From Lachnospiraceae bacterium (GTDB lineage Bacteria; Bacillota; Clostridia; Lachnospirales; Lachnospiraceae): a stretch of 44,807 nt of DNA. Positions 42,942-44,807 of the stretch are shown in pieces. The stretch covers positions 1 through 44,807 of the forward strand of contig JAIKZI010000001.1 in NCBI GenBank assembly GCA_024682375.1, written 5' to 3'. A program made the position numbers and the translations under genes. How positions within the stretch are numbered: the first letter of the stretch is position 1; every line of letters begins with the position of its first letter. Below the pieces are notes generated by a model, which searched no databases, was not told where the DNA came from, and saw only the letters and a list, made by a program, of their open reading frames with translations.

Positions 42942-43223
42942 ATGGCAGAAGAATTCGATAGAAATAAAACCGCAGTTGCTCTTTCCTATGAATCTGGAGA
43001 TGACGCTCCAAAGATTGTTGCAACAGGAAAGGGACGAATCGCAGAAAGAATTATAGAAGAAGCCAAGAAGAATGATGTTCCTTTTTACAAAGATGATTCT
43101 TTGGCAGAGACTCTTTCTAAACTTGAAATAGGCGATGCTATTCCACCAGAACTCTATGAAGTAGTTGCCGAGATTCTGGTATTTGTCGATGGCGTCGATA
43201 AATTGAAATCAAAAATGAATTAA
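42942..43223 (+). CDS. Stand-alone FlhB C-terminal-domain-like protein (YlqH type)
   Basis: A protein of about 93 residues. ATG 42942 with AGGTGA upstream is preferred over ATG 42915. The sequence AVALSYESGDDAPKIVATGK, then GRIAERIIEEAKKNDVPFY and LEIGDAIPPELYEVVAEILV, follows the cytoplasmic domain of the flagellar export-gate protein FlhB. The self-cleaving NPTH motif is replaced by RNKT, and there are no membrane helices. Such orphans (YlqH in Bacillus) are encoded next to FliK-like genes. It may modulate flagellar export, but this is inference. Confidence 0.88.
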   Translation: MAEEFDRNKTAVALSYESGDDAPKIVATGKGRIAERIIEEAKKNDVPFYKDDSLAETLSKLEIGDAIPPELYEVVAEILVFVDGVDKLKSKMN

Positions 43224-43251
43224 TTTGTTTTAGAAATGGAATTTTAGAATT

Positions 43252-44577
43252 ATGAGTAAACCAATTGTAGCCATCGTTGGTAGACCGAACGTTGGAAAAT
43301 CTACTTTGTTTAATGCTCTTGCAGGAGAGCGAATCTCAATCGTAAATGATATGCCGGGTGTTACTCGCGATAGAATTTATTGTGATGTAACTTGGCTTGA
43401 TAAGACGTTTACTATGATTGATACTGGTGGTATTGAACCAGAATCAGATGATTTAATTCTTACAGAGATGAGAAATCAGGCGATGATCGCCATGGATACA
43501 GCTGATGTTATCATGTTCATTGTAGATATTAAATCAGGTCTTACTGATGCAGACAGAGGCGTATGTGATTTACTTCGTCGTACACATAAGCCTGTAGTTT
43601 TAGTTGTTAACAAGGTTGATGACTTCAACAAATATATGAATGATGTTTATGAATTCTATAACCTAGGAATAGGTGATCCTATTCCTATTTCTGCTACATC
43701 AAAGATTGGATTTGGTGATATGCTTGAAAGATTGGTTTCAGATTTCCCTGATAATGTTAAAAAGGATGATGATGAAGATACACCTAAGATTGCTATTATC
43801 GGTAAGCCAAATGTAGGTAAGTCTTCACTTGTAAATTATCTTGCAGGGGAAAAAAGAGCTATTGTATCTGACATTGCCGGTACAACTCGTGATGCCATCG
43901 ATACCAAGGTTAAATACAATAAAAAAGATTACATCTTTATTGATACAGCTGGACTTCGTCGTAAGTCAAAAATCAAAGAAGTTCTTGAAAGATACAGCAT
44001 CATTCGTGCCGTAGCTGCTGTAGAGAAATCCGATGTAGTTATTATTATGATTGATGGTACTGAAGGTGTTACCGAACAGGATGCAAAGATTGCCGGTATC
44101 GCTCATGAAAGAGGAAAAGGTATTATCATCGCCGTAAACAAATGGGATGCGGTTGAGAAGAATGATAAGACAATGAAGGAGATGAAAGATAAGATTCATC
44201 AGACTCTTTCATTTATGCCTTATGCTTGTATCATTTTTATCTCTGCAAAGACAGGACAGAGAACAGGTAAGATTTTCGATACAATTGATCTTGTTATGGA
44301 AAATAACTCAAGAAGAGTACCTACAGGTCTTTTGAATGAAATTATCGCTGAAGCTGTAGCTATGCAGCAACCGCCTATGGATAAAGGTAAGCGATTACGT
44401 ATTTACTACGCAACTCAGGTTTCAGTTAAGCCGCCTACATTTATCTTATTTGTAAATTACAAGTATTTGATGCATTTCTCTTATGTTCGATATATTGAAA
44501 ACAGAATTAGAGATGCATTTGGATTCGAGGGAACAACACTTCACTTTATTACTAGAGAAAAGGATGGCGATAAGTAG
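43252..44577 (+). CDS. der: Ribosome-associated GTPase Der (EngA)
   Basis: A 441-residue protein with two tandem GTPase domains, needed for 50S assembly. The first has [12 protein letters not shown] (residues 10-21), DTGG and NKVD. The second has [12 protein letters not shown] near 184, [11 protein letters not shown] and NKWD. The C-terminal KH-like domain holds [20 protein letters not shown]. The gene is 28 bases after the FlhB-like gene and leads straight into plsY. Confidence 0.98.
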   Translation: MSKPIVAIVGRPNVGKSTLFNALAGERISIVNDMPGVTRDRIYCDVTWLDKTFTMIDTGGIEPESDDLILTEMRNQAMIAMDTADVIMFIVDIKSGLTDADRGVCDLLRRTHKPVVLVVNKVDDFNKYMNDVYEFYNLGIGDPIPISATSKIGFGDMLERLVSDFPDNVKKDDDEDTPKIAIIGKPNVGKSSLVNYLAGEKRAIVSDIAGTTRDAIDTKVKYNKKDYIFIDTAGLRRKSKIKEVLERYSIIRAVAAVEKSDVVIIMIDGTEGVTEQDAKIAGIAHERGKGIIIAVNKWDAVEKNDKTMKEMKDKIHQTLSFMPYACIIFISAKTGQRTGKIFDTIDLVMENNSRRVPTGLLNEIIAEAVAMQQPPMDKGKRLRIYYATQVSVKPPTFILFVNYKYLMHFSYVRYIENRIRDAFGFEGTTLHFITREKDGDK

Positions 44578-44579
44578 TT

Positions 44580-44807
44580 ATGACGCGTATTCTTTCAGCT
44601 TTAATCGGCTATATTTTTGGAAATTTTCTTTTTGGGTTTTTATATGGAAAAATTCACAATAAGGATATTAGAAAAATGGGTAGTGGTAATGTAGGTACAA
44701 CTAATACAGTACGTACTATGGGAGTTTTACCCGGTCTTATCACTTTGATTTGCGATATGTGCAAAGTTATATTGGCATATTTCGTTAGTGGAATTGTTTT
44801 TTCCCAT
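44580..44807 (+). CDS. plsY: Glycerol-3-phosphate acyltransferase PlsY, 5' part
   Basis: The first 76 codons of an integral membrane enzyme that acylates glycerol 3-phosphate using acyl phosphate from PlsX. A first hydrophobic helix (ALIGYIFGNFLFGFLYG) is followed by the conserved loop MGSGNVGTTNTVRTMG, the diagnostic motif. A second helix begins with VLPGLITLICDMCKVI. The gene is cut by the window edge, not by a stop. It starts three bases after the der stop. Confidence 0.95.
   Translation, partial: MTRILSALIGYIFGNFLFGFLYGKIHNKDIRKMGSGNVGTTNTVRTMGVLPGLITLICDMCKVILAYFVSGIVFSH

Overview
The window is a contiguous, almost fully coding stretch of a low-GC, Gram-positive (Firmicutes/Clostridia-type) chromosome. 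Gene order, AT-rich codon use, TTG and GTG starts, strong AGGAGG-type ribosome binding sites and the mix of motility-related and housekeeping genes best fit a member of the Lachnospiraceae, Butyrivibrio/Pseudobutyrivibrio-like. The genus is an inference from gene order and style; no 16S rRNA is present. All genes but one (tmcAL) are on the + strand. I see no prophage, insertion sequence, CRISPR array, tRNA or rRNA. The only RNA gene is tmRNA.

Layout. 1-3.9 kb: a small two-helix membrane protein, then lower glycolysis (gap, pgk, tpiA). 3.9-6.4 kb: two overlapping lipoprotein genes (Sel1 repeats, then a CapA-like metallophosphoesterase-like domain). 6.4-10.3 kb: purine genes purC-purF-purB. 10.3-13.7 kb: secG-rnr-smpB-ssrA, the ribosome-rescue and RNA-decay cluster. 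13.7-17.3 kb: a membrane protein of unknown function, an OmpR-type regulator, its histidine kinase and a lipoprotein, probably one envelope-sensing operon. 17.3-21.8 kb: cheV, a large charge-segregated membrane protein, ung, and a short FliD-like protein. 21.9-23.8 kb: a PurO-type IMP cyclohydrolase followed by a transformylase-only PurH. These two finish the de novo IMP pathway as separate proteins. 23.9-26.4 kb: convergent tmcAL and divergent ackA.

26.4-44.8 kb: the long conserved Firmicutes block yceD-rpmF-plsX-acpP-rnc-smc-ftsY-ylxM-ffh-rpsP-khpA-rimM-trmD-rplS-lepB-rbgA-lepB-rnhB-(fliK-like)-yraN-(flhB C-domain-like)-der-plsY. It joins lipid precursor synthesis, protein targeting by the SRP pathway, ribosome assembly, secretion and chromosome organisation. 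plsY runs off the right edge.

Most of the window is ordinary core genome, and I do not see a wholly new multi-gene system. The points most worth a second look are: an abrupt change of codon use inside pgk, with gap and the 5' half of pgk on one side and everything else on the other; a cluster of nested palindromes between gap and pgk; the split, PurO-type ending of purine synthesis; flagellar-secretion-like orphans (FliK-like, an FlhB C-domain without the NPTH motif, and a short FliD-like protein) sitting among housekeeping genes; a promoter built into the ftsY terminator hairpin; and overlapping divergent promoters between tmcAL and ackA.
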